Shown here: piece after piece, positions 9,523 to 19,660 of the stretch
Numbering within the stretch: the first letter of the stretch is position 1
Layout of the letters: each line of letters begins with the position of its first letter
From: Candidatus Omnitrophota bacterium
GTDB lineage: Bacteria; Omnitrophota; Gorgyraeia; Zapsychrales; JAHFFX01
Length of the DNA: 34,157 nt
NCBI GenBank assembly: GCA_023247755.1
Contig: JAHFFX010000003.1
Span: forward strand, 1-34,157
Direction: 5' to 3'
Made by a program: the position numbers and the translations under genes
The notes under the pieces: model-generated
Database searches by the model: none
Told to the model about the DNA's origin: nothing
Seen by the model: the letters and a program-made list of their open reading frames with translations, nothing else

Positions 9523-9551
9523 ATACTATATGAAAAGCAAGGGGCTGTCAA
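9523..9551 (-). promoter_or_regulatory. Putative sigma70-like promoter for mreB
   Basis: Minus strand TTGACA (9546-9551) -N17- TAGTAT (9523-9528). Confidence 0.55.
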
Positions 9552-10846
9552 ACAATTTTTGGCAGGCGGAGGTGCCGCGGAACAAGCTTTTTTAGATCGA
9601 GGACAAAACCGGGATAGGACTTCCTCGTGCATTCAATATCTTTAACTATAGCACCGAGTTTTAACCCAAGAACAGAGAAGGCCATGGCCAGCCGGTGGTC
9701 ATGATGAGGATCAAAATAACAGTCATTTTTATAGCTTGATCCGGGGTCGATCGTAAGGGAGTCCTCCTTCGCTTTCAGCGAAGCCCCGATCTTCACAAGC
9801 TCTTTTTTCAGATCTTCTATCCGGTCCGACTCCTTGGCCCTGGCATGCCCAATATCAAGAAGCCTGGTCCTCCCTTTTGCAAAGAGAGCTAAAACCGCCA
9901 TGATCGGAACAAGATCCGGAGAATCCTTGAGAGAAAAATCCCCTCCCTTCAACTGGAATGGGCCGCGCATGCGGATGGCCCGGGAAGTCCTCTCCCACCG
10001 AACTCCCATACGCTTAAGGAAATGCAGGATCTGTCCATCCGCTTGCAGGAATCGATCATCAAAATGTCCGCGGAACGTGACATCCGAAGGGATCAGGGAC
10101 GCGGCCGCCATAAAGAACGCCGCTAATCCGTAATCGCTTGGGACCGAATAGCTTTTCAATCCGGCGAAATGTTGCCTACCGGGAATGAAATAGGCATTTC
10201 TGCCGTTGGGTCTGATCCCGATACCGGCCTTCTTGAGAATCTGCAAGGTCATGGTGATATATGATTCCGAAACGATCTTCTTCCCGCTGATCAACAGCTC
10301 GGTATCCTGATCAAGCCGGGGGCAGGCGATCAGCAGAGCGGAAATGAACTGGGAACTGAGCGAGCCGTCGATCTCCACCCCTCCCCCCTGTAATTTTCCC
10401 CCGTGAATGTGGATCGGGATGCTCCCGGCAGGACCGGTCCCGGAAAGCTTCACCCCCATACGACGCATCGCTTCGATCAGGAAATGATTCGGCCTTCCCT
10501 TAAGCGTGCCTTCCCCGGACACTACCACGCGCCCGCCGCTCATCGCCGCCAAAGGAAGAATGAGCCGTAACACCGTTCCGGATTCCTTGACATTGATCCG
10601 GCGAATCGGCCTGCTGATCAAAGGAGCGTCTATCCGGAACGAATTCTTTCCGTTCTTGGTTATTTTCGCACCCAAGCACCTGGCCGCGCTCATGGCGACC
10701 AGGGAATCATCACAATCCGAAGGATTTTTGATGATCGATCTCCCTCCGCAGGCGGCCACCAGGAACGCACGGATGGAATAGGACTTCGAGGCCGGCAGAT
10801 CGATCGTGCCCCGGAGCGTTGCGACAGGATTGATTCTTAGGTTCAT
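9548..10846 (-). CDS. aroA: 3-phosphoshikimate 1-carboxyvinyltransferase (EPSP synthase)
   Basis: [55 protein letters not shown]. Confidence 0.94.
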   Translation of the reverse strand: MNLRINPVATLRGTIDLPASKSYSIRAFLVAACGGRSIIKNPSDCDDSLVAMSAARCLGAKITKNGKNSFRIDAPLISRPIRRINVKESGTVLRLILPLAAMSGGRVVVSGEGTLKGRPNHFLIEAMRRMGVKLSGTGPAGSIPIHIHGGKLQGGGVEIDGSLSSQFISALLIACPRLDQDTELLISGKKIVSESYITMTLQILKKAGIGIRPNGRNAYFIPGRQHFAGLKSYSVPSDYGLAAFFMAAASLIPSDVTFRGHFDDRFLQADGQILHFLKRMGVRWERTSRAIRMRGPFQLKGGDFSLKDSPDLVPIMAVLALFAKGRTRLLDIGHARAKESDRIEDLKKELVKIGASLKAKEDSLTIDPGSSYKNDCYFDPHHDHRLAMAFSVLGLKLGAIVKDIECTRKSYPGFVLDLKKLVPRHLRLPKIV

Positions 10847-11772
10847 TTCTTGACGACGATCTGATCGTTCTTGCGGACTTTTTGGCTGGAAAAAGGCGGG
10901 ATAAAATCGGCGGCGGCCATGTCGGGTTGAACTTTGGACACCTTAACGTCCCCAAGATAATCGCTGCCGCGATAGATGGACATCACGGTCCCAGTTTCGA
11001 TCCCATCCTGGTGCCCCAGATCAAAAATGATGAAATCGTTCTCCTTATCGATGCTCAGGATCCTTCCTTCCCGGCTGGCATCCTGGTTCACCACAATGGT
11101 TCCCAAGGGGATTTCGTCACTGATCCCGGCCCGGGGCTCATCCGCAGGAGAGTTGCTCTCAGCGGGAGGAGTCGAAGGCTTGACCGGCGGAGCAGTTTGC
11201 GGCTGGGGGGCGACATCCAGGTCTTTGAGGATCTGCTGGGTTGGCCCCAAGGTCGGAGCAGCCGGTTCCGGAGGTAAGGCCTGTTGCTGGTTCTTCATGT
11301 CTTCCAATGTCTTAAGTTTCTGCTCTAATTCCGTCTTTTGCTGCTTCTCGCTGTCCAGCGTGGCCTGGAGGTCGCTGACCGCCTTCTTGGCGTCCTCCAG
11401 CTTTGCGGAAAGCTCGGTTCGAAGCTCTTCCTTGGACTGGGATTCGCTTTCCAAAGCTTCCTTGAGCGAAGCATTCTCCTCCTTGATCTGGTCCCTGACC
11501 CCCTCCGCCAGTTCCAGGTCGGACTGCAGGTCGGAGAGTTTGGCCTCCGACTCCTTGAGCTTTTCTTCCAGTATGAACTTTTCTTTCTTGACCTCTTTGA
11601 TCTCGGCCTGAAGTTTTGCTTCCGTGGCCTTGCTCTGCTCGAGGTTCAATTCCGCCAACTTGCGGAGCTCACTTTCTTTCTGAAAAAAGAACATGGCGAT
11701 GACGGTCAAAGACAAAAGCAACACCGAGATCAGCACCAGAAAGATCGTTATTGTCTTACCGCGATTGCTCAT
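10843..11772 (-). CDS. Membrane-anchored coiled-coil protein with C-terminal beta-type domain
   Basis: N-terminal TM, long Glu/Lys heptad coiled coil, proline-rich linker, conserved-looking C-terminus (IPLGTIVVNQDASREGRILSIDKENDFIIFDLGHQDGIETGTVMSIYRG); 4-nt overlap with aroA. Confidence 0.7.
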   Translation of the reverse strand: MSNRGKTITIFLVLISVLLLSLTVIAMFFFQKESELRKLAELNLEQSKATEAKLQAEIKEVKKEKFILEEKLKESEAKLSDLQSDLELAEGVRDQIKEENASLKEALESESQSKEELRTELSAKLEDAKKAVSDLQATLDSEKQQKTELEQKLKTLEDMKNQQQALPPEPAAPTLGPTQQILKDLDVAPQPQTAPPVKPSTPPAESNSPADEPRAGISDEIPLGTIVVNQDASREGRILSIDKENDFIIFDLGHQDGIETGTVMSIYRGSDYLGDVKVSKVQPDMAAADFIPPFSSQKVRKNDQIVVKK

Positions 11773-11844
11773 AAAAGGATTCTCCTTTGAAAGGACATGC
11801 GGCTCCGAAGGGCTTGTAAGGAGGGCATCATAGAATTTGTTTTT

Positions 11845-11872
11845 ATTATAAGATATGCTGGACCCAAGTAAA
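11845..11872 (-). promoter_or_regulatory. Putative sigma70-like promoter for coiled-coil protein/aroA
   Basis: Minus strand TTTACT (11867-11872) -N16- TATAAT (11845-11850). Confidence 0.5.
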
Positions 11873-11960
11873 GATTAAATTTAAATCTTTTGATTAATGC
11901 CTTAACCGGGACAGCCTTCGTCTTCCGTTAAACGAGAGCCACTTTGATTCCGCCTTGAAA

Positions 11961-12863
11961 TTATTCTCGATTCAAGAATTCCCCTGGAGGGCGCACCGAG
12001 AATTCGATATAACGGGTGGTCCCGGGGTGGAAGAACCCGAGCGACTGGGCGTGCAAGGCGAGGCGCGGGAAGGAACTCTTCTTGCCGTACTTGTCGTCCC
12101 CGAGGATGGGGTGCCCCAGGTGGGCCATATGGACCCGCAGTTGATGGGTGCGACCGGTCTTCGGAAAGAGCGCCACCAGGGTCGAATCGTGAAAGCGCCG
12201 CAGCACCATGTAGAAGGTCTTGGCCTTCCGGGCATTCTCCTCGTAGATCACGGTCTTCTTGTCGAAATGCCGCGGATGCCGGCCGAGTGAAGCATCGATC
12301 AGCCCCTCATCGAACTGGACGATGCCTTCCACGAGCGCCAGGTATTTCTTGCGCACGATGCGTTTTTCGAACTGCCGGCTGATATTTGCGTGGGTGCGGT
12401 TGTTCTTGGCGATCACCATGAGTCCCGAGGTTTCCCGGTCCAGACGATGCACGATGCCGGGACGGAACGAGGTGTTGATGTCCGAAAGCTGATTTTTGCA
12501 ATGGTACAGAAGCGCATTGACGAGCGTGCCGGTATAGATCCCGCTGGCCGGATGCACCAGCATTCCGGCGGGCTTGTTGATGACCATGAGGTCTTCGTCC
12601 TCAAAAACGATGTCGAGCGGGATGTTCTCGGGCTCGATGTCTTCCCAGCCGATCTTCTCTTCAAACTCCTCGACAAAAATCTCATCATCGGCGGAGACTT
12701 TGAAATGGGCCTTGACCTTTTTATGATTGACGGTCACCTTGCCCGAGGAAATCAGCTCCTGGACAAAGTTACGGGAAGGAACGTTGGGGATGATCCGCGC
12801 GAGATAGACGTCCAGCCGCTGGCCGCTATGTTCGTCTTCGACTTTGAAGGTATAGTTTTGCAT
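11961..12863 (-). CDS. rluD: RluA/RluD-family 23S rRNA pseudouridine synthase
   Basis: S4-like N-term, HRLDRETSGLMVIAKN, GRTHQLRVHMAHLGHPILGDDKYG; start taken at MQNYTF. Confidence 0.92.
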   Translation of the reverse strand: MQNYTFKVEDEHSGQRLDVYLARIIPNVPSRNFVQELISSGKVTVNHKKVKAHFKVSADDEIFVEEFEEKIGWEDIEPENIPLDIVFEDEDLMVINKPAGMLVHPASGIYTGTLVNALLYHCKNQLSDINTSFRPGIVHRLDRETSGLMVIAKNNRTHANISRQFEKRIVRKKYLALVEGIVQFDEGLIDASLGRHPRHFDKKTVIYEENARKAKTFYMVLRRFHDSTLVALFPKTGRTHQLRVHMAHLGHPILGDDKYGKKSSFPRLALHAQSLGFFHPGTTRYIEFSVRPPGEFLNRE

Positions 12864-13560
12864 AAACGCCTGCCGCAAGGATCCCCAGACTGACCAGCTG
12901 AAAGATGCTTAACCCCAGAAAGATCTCCACGTGATCGGCGCGGAAGAATTCGTTGGCAAAACGCAAAAGGGCGGCCAGGACCAGATACGTGCAGAACACG
13001 TCACCGGCCGGATGCGGCCGGGTCGCGTAATTTCTCAGAAATAAGAACAGCAACAATAACCCAAAGGATTCATACAATTGTGTGGGATGGAGCCTTGCCT
13101 CGTGCACCGGGAAGTAGATCCCCCACGCCACCGGCTTACCATAACAACAACCGTTGAAGAAACAACCGATACGGCCGATAGCATGCCCGAGCGCGATATA
13201 GGGCGCCAGCAGGTCCATCACCGGCAGGGCCGGCATTTTCTTGCAGCGCAGAAAAAACCATCCGACAAGAAGGCCCCCCAAAAGCCCACCCTGGAAGGCC
13301 AGGCCGCCGTGGTGCAATTTGAACACCTCCAGCGGATCCCCGGCGAAGTGTTCCCAATCAAGGAAGATATAAAAGATCCGCGCTCCTACAATCCCCCCAA
13401 GCACGACCCAGAACATAAGGTCCAGGATGACATTGGGATCCAGCCCCCGCCGGCGGGCCTCCCGCGCCACGAGCGTGGAACAGACCAGCACCGCGACGGC
13501 GAGCATGAGGCCGTAGGAAAAGACCTTGAGCGGACCTATTTGGAAAAGTATGGGATGCAT
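12826..13560 (-). CDS. lgt: Prolipoprotein diacylglyceryl transferase
   Basis: MHPILFQIGPLKVFSYGLML..., GHAIGRIGCFFNGCCYGKP, HPTQLYESF. Confidence 0.95.
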   Translation of the reverse strand: MHPILFQIGPLKVFSYGLMLAVAVLVCSTLVAREARRRGLDPNVILDLMFWVVLGGIVGARIFYIFLDWEHFAGDPLEVFKLHHGGLAFQGGLLGGLLVGWFFLRCKKMPALPVMDLLAPYIALGHAIGRIGCFFNGCCYGKPVAWGIYFPVHEARLHPTQLYESFGLLLLFLFLRNYATRPHPAGDVFCTYLVLAALLRFANEFFRADHVEIFLGLSIFQLVSLGILAAGVYAKLYLQSRRRT

Positions 13561-14015
13561 TTGAGAAGAATGATGAAAGCACCCACCGTGATGGCGCTGT
13601 CGGCGACGTTGAAGACCGGCCAGACGCGCAGATCGATGAAGTCGATGACATAACCGTAGAAGATCCGGTCGATGAGATTGCCGATCGCCCCAGCGAGGAT
13701 CATGGAAAAAGCGACGACATAGACCGGACTAAGGGCCTTGTGATCGCGATAATAATAGATGTTGAAGATGAGCAATACGACCGCGATGATGGGGATGAAG
13801 ATGAAAACGACCCCCTTGTCCCGGAAAAGTCCGAAGGCGATCCCCGTATTGTGGACCAGGGTGAAATGAAAAACGTTGCGGATGACGGGGAGCGATTCCC
13901 CCAGCGACAACAGATCGGAGAAATAGATCTTGGAGAAACGGTCGGCGAAGATGATGAGGGAAACCGTTATCAGGGACAGAAAGATGTCGACCTGAGAACG
14001 GACCTGTTCGTTCAT
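13536..14015 (-). CDS. lspA: Lipoprotein signal peptidase
   Basis: DRFSKIYF, HNTGIAFGLF, GAIGNLIDRIFYGYVIDFIDL; start taken at MNEQVRSQ. Confidence 0.94.
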   Translation of the reverse strand: MNEQVRSQVDIFLSLITVSLIIFADRFSKIYFSDLLSLGESLPVIRNVFHFTLVHNTGIAFGLFRDKGVVFIFIPIIAVVLLIFNIYYYRDHKALSPVYVVAFSMILAGAIGNLIDRIFYGYVIDFIDLRVWPVFNVADSAITVGAFIILLKCIPYFSK

Positions 14016-14398
14016 CTGCCCGCTTCGATTTTTTCCTGGCACTTCAAGCAGGTTTCCGTGTAAGGAATGGCTTTGAGCCTTATGGCGGGGATGGGTTTGT
14101 GACATTCCGTGCAGATACCGAAAGCTTTTTGCTCGATGCGTTTGAGGGCCATGTCCACTTTATGGAGCAACTCGCGATCGTTGGAGGCCAACCCGAGAGA
14201 AAATTCCCGGTCGTACATATCGCTCGCCACATCCGCCATATGCAGCGCGTGGCCCGAGACGTCCCCTTGAGTGTCCTTCTTGTCGGCGGAATTGTCCGAC
14301 GCCATCTGCCGGATGTCGTGGGCGACCTCTTCCTTAAGCTTCAGGAGCATTTTTTTATATTGATCGCTGGTTTTTTTGTCCATCTTCTTGTCAGGCAT
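14012..14398 (-). CDS. DksA/TraR-family zinc-finger protein
   Basis: CTECHKPIPAIRLKAIPYTETCLKC C4 zinc finger; ATGA overlap with lspA. Confidence 0.9.
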   Translation of the reverse strand: MPDKKMDKKTSDQYKKMLLKLKEEVAHDIRQMASDNSADKKDTQGDVSGHALHMADVASDMYDREFSLGLASNDRELLHKVDMALKRIEQKAFGICTECHKPIPAIRLKAIPYTETCLKCQEKIEAGR

Positions 14399-14409
14399 TC
14401 ACGATCTCC

Positions 14410-14448
14410 CGTCATTTTTCCACATTTCCTTTCCGGAAGGAAATGACG
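14410..14448. repeat. Overlapping alternative stems in the ileS-dksA gap
   Basis: CATTTCCTT (14423-14431)/AAGGAAATG (14437-14445) and CGTCATTT (14410-14417)/AAATGACG (14441-14448). Confidence 0.6.
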
Positions 14449-14461
14449 AGGCTCGCCTTGT

Positions 14462-17332
14462 TCATCTTACATAAGAGGCGGCCTTTATATTAACGATACA
14501 GCGGTCGCACAAAGCGGGGTGCTCTTGGTCCTTGCCGACGTAGGTGCTGTAATTCCAGCAGCGGCTGCATTTTTCGCCGGCGGCGGGGTGGACCTGGATC
14601 TCCAGCTGCGGGAAAGCTTCCCCAACAGGGCTGGAGACCGACTTGACTTCTTCTATATTGACCTGCGAAACGATAAAAAAGAACGGCAGAAATTTTTCGT
14701 GTTTGGAAAGCTCTTTGGCGTCGCGCGCCGAGGCGGTCCTAAACACCACCCGCGCCTCCAGTCCCCCGCCGATCTTTTCGGCACGCCGCAACTCGTCCAG
14801 GGCCTTCATCACGTACGGCCGCAGTTCGATGAGGTATTTCAACTCCGCGTGGCCGTCCATCGATTTCCAGGCATCCAGGGCCGGCAGCCATGGCAGAAGA
14901 TGTACGCTTTCAACAGCTTTCATGCTGGCGTCCTTGGCCATCGCCTGGAACACTTCTTCGGCGGTAAAGCTCAGGATCGGGGCGATCGCCCGCACCAGCC
15001 AATTCAAAATAAAGTAAAGAGCGGTCTGCGCACTGCGCCTTGCGGGTGAATTAGCCGCAGAAGTATACAGTCTGTCTTTTAAGATGTCAAGATAAATGGC
15101 GGACAGGTCGTCGTTGCAGAACGAATAAATGCTTTTGAAGGCCTTTTCGAAATCATACCGCTCGTAGCTCTTCCCCACCAGGTCGATCGTCCAGCCCAAA
15201 CGCTCCAGGGCCCAGCGGTCCAGCAGGTCCAGGCGCTCGAAAGGCAGCGCATGGCGCTCGGGATCAAAACCATCGAGGTTGCCCAATATATAGCGGAAGG
15301 TGTTGCGGATCTTGCGGTAGGCGTCCACCAGCCGGTCCAGGATCTCCTTGGAGATGCGGACATCTTCGTTGTAGCTGCTGGAGGCGACCCAAAGCCTGAG
15401 GATCTCCGCGCCGCTCTGATTGATGATGTCCTGCGGGGCGATGACGTTCCCAAGGGACTTCGACATCTTGCGGCCCGCGCCGTCGACGACAAATCCGTGC
15501 GTGAGCACGGCCCGGTACGGCGGAGCGCCCTCGATCGCCATCGACGGGATGATCGAAGACTGGAACCACCCGCGGTGCTGGTCAGAGCCTTCCAGATAAA
15601 GGTCCGCCGGCAGCGGCCGTTTCATATGGGACTTGAAGACCGCCTGGTGGCTGACGCCGGAATCGAACCACACATCAAGAATGTCGTGGGTCTTCTGGAA
15701 ATCGTTTTTGCCGCAGTCCTTGCATTTGAATCCCGGCGGCAGCAGATCCTTCAAATCCTTCTTAAACCAAACATCGCTCCCCTCTTTCCGGACGAGGTCG
15801 GCGTAATGTTCAATGACCTCCACAAACAATTTATGTTCCCCTTTACATCCGCCGCAGGAAAGCGCGGGGATCGGCACACCCCACAGCCGCTGGCGGGATA
15901 AACACCAGTCGGGACGGGTCGCCAGCATCCCCAGCATGCGCTCTTTGCCGGAAGCAGGGATCCAGGCGACCTCTTCGACGGACTTTTTGAGCTTTTCCCG
16001 TAATCCGTCTTTGTCCACCGCCAGGAACCATTGTTCCGTCGCGCGGAAGATGATCGGCTTCTTGCAGCGCCAACAATGCGGATAGGAATGGCTGATGTTC
16101 TCCTGAGCGAACAAAATTCCCCGGGAATTCAGATCCTCGATGATCTTTTCATTGGCTTTGAAAACATATTGACCGGCATAAGGCCCGGCCGCCTCGGTAT
16201 AAACGCCCTTATCGTTGACAGGCATGAGGACTTCGAGACCGTATTTCAATCCCGTCTTAAAATCATCCTGCCCGTGCCCGGGTGCGGTATGAACCAAACC
16301 TGTGCCGTCTTCTTTGGAGACATAATCTGCCATTACAACTCTGCAATTCTGCCTAAGATCAAAAGGATGTTTATAAGTCAACTTCGTTAAGAGATTACCG
16401 TCGACTTCTACGAGCGGCTTTTTGAATTCCGATATGCCCCCCTTGGCCAAAACACTTTGAGCTAATGAGCTTTCTAAAATTAGAATCTCCGAGCCCACAT
16501 CGAAGAAGCCATATGAGTAAGAAGCAATCAAAGCTGGGCGGTTGACATCTTGTTGTTCATAAAGCAAGGGATGAACCGCCACTGCGACATTCGCCAAAAG
16601 AGTCCATGGCGTCGTTGTCCAAATTAAAAGTGAAACGGGTTTGCCCAACGGTAACTCTTTAAAAACTTCAGGATTATTCACCCTGAACTTCACATACACC
16701 GATGGAGAGGTGTGGTTCTCGTATTCCACTTCCGCTTCCGCAAGTGCGGTCTCATCATTCGGGCACCAATTGACCGGCTTTAACCCGCGATAAATGTAAT
16801 CTTTCTTGCGCAGTTGTGCCAAAGATTTCAGGATCCAATGCTCGTAATCCGGCGCAAGCGTCAGATACGGGTTCTCCCAATCGCCGAGAACGCCCAGCCG
16901 CTTGAACTCTTCCCTTTGGATACCGACGAACTTCATCGCGTATTCGTGGGCCTTTTTTCGGAAATCAACGACGTCCACTTTGGATTTATCGGTCTTGAGG
17001 TCCTTGAACATCTGATGCTCGATGGGAAGGCCGTGGCAGTCCCACCCCGGGACGTACTCCGCATCGAGCCCTTGCATGGAACGGAACTTGACGATCATGT
17101 CCTTGAGAATTTTATTGAGGGCGTGGCCGATATGGATGTGGCCGTTGGCGTACGGCGGCCCGTCGTGCAGGATGAAGGCGGGTTTGCCTTTGGACTTGGC
17201 GCGGATCTTCTGGTACAGCTTGAGCTCCTCCCATTGCTTAAGGAGTTGCGGCTCGCGCTGCACCAGATTCGCTTTCATCGCGAAATCGGTCTTGGGGAGA
17301 TTGAGCGTATGTTGATACTTGTTGTCAGACAT
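14462..17332 (-). CDS. ileS: Isoleucyl-tRNA synthetase
   Basis: [33 protein letters not shown]-terminal zinc-binding CSRCWNYS...CDRC. Confidence 0.97.
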   Translation of the reverse strand: MSDNKYQHTLNLPKTDFAMKANLVQREPQLLKQWEELKLYQKIRAKSKGKPAFILHDGPPYANGHIHIGHALNKILKDMIVKFRSMQGLDAEYVPGWDCHGLPIEHQMFKDLKTDKSKVDVVDFRKKAHEYAMKFVGIQREEFKRLGVLGDWENPYLTLAPDYEHWILKSLAQLRKKDYIYRGLKPVNWCPNDETALAEAEVEYENHTSPSVYVKFRVNNPEVFKELPLGKPVSLLIWTTTPWTLLANVAVAVHPLLYEQQDVNRPALIASYSYGFFDVGSEILILESSLAQSVLAKGGISEFKKPLVEVDGNLLTKLTYKHPFDLRQNCRVVMADYVSKEDGTGLVHTAPGHGQDDFKTGLKYGLEVLMPVNDKGVYTEAAGPYAGQYVFKANEKIIEDLNSRGILFAQENISHSYPHCWRCKKPIIFRATEQWFLAVDKDGLREKLKKSVEEVAWIPASGKERMLGMLATRPDWCLSRQRLWGVPIPALSCGGCKGEHKLFVEVIEHYADLVRKEGSDVWFKKDLKDLLPPGFKCKDCGKNDFQKTHDILDVWFDSGVSHQAVFKSHMKRPLPADLYLEGSDQHRGWFQSSIIPSMAIEGAPPYRAVLTHGFVVDGAGRKMSKSLGNVIAPQDIINQSGAEILRLWVASSSYNEDVRISKEILDRLVDAYRKIRNTFRYILGNLDGFDPERHALPFERLDLLDRWALERLGWTIDLVGKSYERYDFEKAFKSIYSFCNDDLSAIYLDILKDRLYTSAANSPARRSAQTALYFILNWLVRAIAPILSFTAEEVFQAMAKDASMKAVESVHLLPWLPALDAWKSMDGHAELKYLIELRPYVMKALDELRRAEKIGGGLEARVVFRTASARDAKELSKHEKFLPFFFIVSQVNIEEVKSVSSPVGEAFPQLEIQVHPAAGEKCSRCWNYSTYVGKDQEHPALCDRCIVNIKAASYVR

Positions 17333-17346
17333 TTTATTCTTGGGGG

Positions 17347-17420
17347 ACCCAGTTACCCAGCGACCCAGCGTCCCAGTAAATGCTTTTCCTGGGTTACTGG
17401 GTCTCTGGGGTCCTGGGACG
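17347..17420. repeat. Intergenic octad array: four CCCAGNNN units then four CTGGGNNN units
   Basis: CCCAGTTA CCCAGCGA CCCAGCGT CCCAGTAA (17348-17379), CTGGGTTA CTGGGTCT CTGGGGTC CTGGGACG (17389-17420). Confidence 0.92.
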
Positions 17421-17430
17421 CCCTTCAGTT

Positions 17431-18291
17431 TTATTTCAAATACTTCCCAATGATCATCTGCAAATCCTTCTTCGCCTCTTCCGGCATGTGGTCCTTGGGG
17501 GTGATGATGGCGTACTTGAGCGCGTCGGCGGCGCTGAAGCCCGACAGCTGCCCGATGCGCGGGATGGCCTTCTTGAGGACTTGCCTGGAGTTCTCGACAT
17601 TCTTGTTGAGGTTGGCGATGATCATCTCAACGGTGACCGATTCGTGGGACGGATGCCAGCAGTCATAATCGGTGACGGCCGCGAGCGTGGCGTAGGAGAT
17701 CTCCGCTTCGCGCGCCAGCTTGGCCTCCACCATGTTGGTCATACCGATGATGTCCATTCCCCAGCTGCGGTAAAGGTTCGATTCGGCCTTCGTCGAGAAT
17801 TGCGGGCCCTCCATGTTGATGTACGTGCCCTTGGGATGGACCCGCACCCCCAATTCCCGGCAGCTGTCCACCAGGATCGCAGCGATCTCGGGACTCACCG
17901 GATCGGCAAGCGAAACGTGCGCCACGATGCCGTTGTCAAAAAAAGTGCTCGGCCGCGCCTGATGCGTGCGGTCGACGAACTGGTCCGGCACGACGAAATC
18001 CATGGGCGCAAGCTCATCTTTGAGACTGCCGCAGGCCGACACCGAAACGATCGCCTCCACGCCGAGCTTCTTCATGCCGAAGATGTTCGCCCGGAAATTG
18101 ATCTTGGAAGGGGAAATGGTGTGGTAGTGGCCGTGCCGGGGAAGGAAGACCACCTCGATGCCTTCCAGCGTTCCCAATTGGAACTTATCCGAGGTCAGTC
18201 CGAACGGGGTGCCGATGGCGACCGCATCCTGCTTTTCCAGACCTTCGATGTTGTAAAGACCGCTTCCGCCGATGATGCCGACCTTGGCCAT
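17431..18291 (-). CDS. mtnP: S-methyl-5'-thioadenosine phosphorylase / MTAP-family purine nucleoside phosphorylase
   Basis: [58 protein letters not shown] Shine-Dalgarno before ATG 18291. Confidence 0.9.
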   Translation of the reverse strand: MAKVGIIGGSGLYNIEGLEKQDAVAIGTPFGLTSDKFQLGTLEGIEVVFLPRHGHYHTISPSKINFRANIFGMKKLGVEAIVSVSACGSLKDELAPMDFVVPDQFVDRTHQARPSTFFDNGIVAHVSLADPVSPEIAAILVDSCRELGVRVHPKGTYINMEGPQFSTKAESNLYRSWGMDIIGMTNMVEAKLAREAEISYATLAAVTDYDCWHPSHESVTVEMIIANLNKNVENSRQVLKKAIPRIGQLSGFSAADALKYAIITPKDHMPEEAKKDLQMIIGKYLK

Positions 18292-18313
18292 AGCTACCTC
18301 CTCAGATGAGAAT

Positions 18314-18391
18314 GGGTGACCAGTGACCAGGTCATCCGTCACAAGTTACCGGAAAACCGCTGGTGACCGTTGACTGGTCACGGGTCACTGC
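18314..18391. repeat. GTGACCA-family heptad array in inverted orientation
   Basis: GGGTGACCAGTGACCAGGTCATCCGTCAC ... GGTGACCGTTGACTGGTCACGGGTCACTG. Confidence 0.85.
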
Positions 18392-19173
18392 TTTGACAAC
18401 TCTTCTGCGCGCTTGCGCGCCGCCTGCAGCGCTTCCGCGATAATATCGTCGAGCTTATACTTGATGAATACGTCCGTGGCGGCCTGGGTGGTCCCGCCCT
18501 TGGAGGTGACCTTCGCGCGCAAAGCACCGGGCTCTTCCTTTTTCCGGTCGAGCAAGAGAACCCCGCCCAGGAACGTTTTACGCACCAGCTGCCGCGCCAG
18601 GTTCTCGTCCAGCCCCAGCTTTTTGGCGCCGCTGATGAGGCTTTCCATGAAAAGATAGACGTACGCGGGCCCGCTGCCGGAGACCGCGGTGACCGCATCG
18701 ATAAGATCTTCCGGAACGACCACGGTTTCGCCGACATGCTGGAAGATCTTCATGGCCGCATCGAGATCCCCTCTTTTGGCGAAGCGTCCCGCCGCCAGCG
18801 CCGTCATGCCTTCGCCGATCATGGCGGGCATGTTGGGCATGGTGCGGACCACCCGGGTCTTTTCGGGAAGACTTTTTTCAAGGAACCCGGAAGTGATCCC
18901 GGCCGCGATCGATACGACGAGCTTGGTCTTGTCCACGAGAAAGAACATCTCCTGCAGGGCCTCTTCGACGTCCTGGGGCTTGACGGCAATAATGACCACC
19001 TGGGATTGTTCGACGAGCTCTTTAACGCTGCAGGGTTTCAGCTTGTAGGTCTTCTGAAGATATTGCTGACGCGCGGGATCCTTCTCGCTCACCAGGACCT
19101 TGTAATTCTTGCGGATCCGCTGGAGGATCGCTTCCCCCATGTTCCCGCCGCCGATGATACCGATGGTTGTCAT
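18385..19173 (-). CDS. proC: Pyrroline-5-carboxylate reductase
   Basis: IGIIGGGNMGEAIL, VVRTMPNMPAMIGEGMTAL, AVSGSGPAYVYLFMESL. Confidence 0.95.
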   Translation of the reverse strand: MTTIGIIGGGNMGEAILQRIRKNYKVLVSEKDPARQQYLQKTYKLKPCSVKELVEQSQVVIIAVKPQDVEEALQEMFFLVDKTKLVVSIAAGITSGFLEKSLPEKTRVVRTMPNMPAMIGEGMTALAAGRFAKRGDLDAAMKIFQHVGETVVVPEDLIDAVTAVSGSGPAYVYLFMESLISGAKKLGLDENLARQLVRKTFLGGVLLLDRKKEEPGALRAKVTSKGGTTQAATDVFIKYKLDDIIAEALQAARKRAEELSKQ

Positions 19174-19201
19174 GTGGTTGTTCCTTTTGTCAAGGTGCCC
19201 C

Positions 19202-19223
19202 GTGACCAGTCACAAGTGACCAG
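19202..19223. repeat. GTGACCAGTCAC/GTGACCAG repeat unit downstream of the S23 gene
   Basis: GTGACCAGTCACAAGTGACCAG immediately next to the S23 gene stop codon. Confidence 0.85.
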
Positions 19224-19583
19224 TTAATTCGAAGAAAAACTTTTATGAAATTTCCAAAGCAATGCGCCGGTTTCTGTTCTTATCGCTTCTAATTCTTCGT
19301 AAATCTCACGGCTGATATACTCTAACTTAAAACAAAACTCGAGCAAGTATTCGACCTCTCTCAGTGATCCTAATGCAATGTTAGAAAACTGTTTGATTTC
19401 ATTTCTATTCTGCCGGCCGATACCCTCAACGATATTGGTGGGGATGGAAATTGCCGCTCGGCGAAGTTGTGAAGTCAACCCGTACATTTCTTCTCTAGGA
19501 AAACTTCGGGTGGATAAATAGATTTTATACGCCAGTTGATCTGCTTTTTGCCAAGCCATTAGATTTTTATACGCCTTTTCCAT
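19224..19583 (-). CDS. Four-helix bundle protein (23S rRNA intervening-sequence / S23 family)
   Basis: NLMAWQKADQLAYKIYLSTRSFPREEMYGLTSQLRRAAISIPTNIVEGIGRQ; about 39% GC by hand count of two lines. Confidence 0.92.
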   Translation of the reverse strand: MEKAYKNLMAWQKADQLAYKIYLSTRSFPREEMYGLTSQLRRAAISIPTNIVEGIGRQNRNEIKQFSNIALGSLREVEYLLEFCFKLEYISREIYEELEAIRTETGALLWKFHKSFSSN

Positions 19584-19660
19584 TTCCTTATCTCCTGGTT
19601 ATGGTTTCCTGTTAATAATTCAGGAAAAGGGTAGTTTTTCCTCCTTTTAACACCTACGAC

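Noticed and set aside
9414-9632. N-terminal extension of the MreB ORF ([22 protein letters not shown]...)
   Set aside because: Overlaps the aroA 3' end and the predicted mreB promoter; MreB similarity begins near MGIDLGTA.
14423-14445. Rho-independent terminator after ileS
   Set aside because: The stem is not followed by a T-tract on the minus strand (GTGGAAAAATG follows).
17347-17420. CRISPR-like array
   Set aside because: Units are 8 nt with no spacers of CRISPR length and switch orientation midway; no cas genes nearby.
17333-17430. T-box riboswitch upstream of ileS
   Set aside because: The gap is only 98 nt and is filled by the octad array; no T-box or specifier features were seen.
18292-18342. 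N-terminal extension of MtnP (MTDDLVTGHPFSSEEVA)
   Set aside because: Encoded by the heptad repeat; a strong GAGGAGG precedes the ATG at 18291 where family similarity begins.
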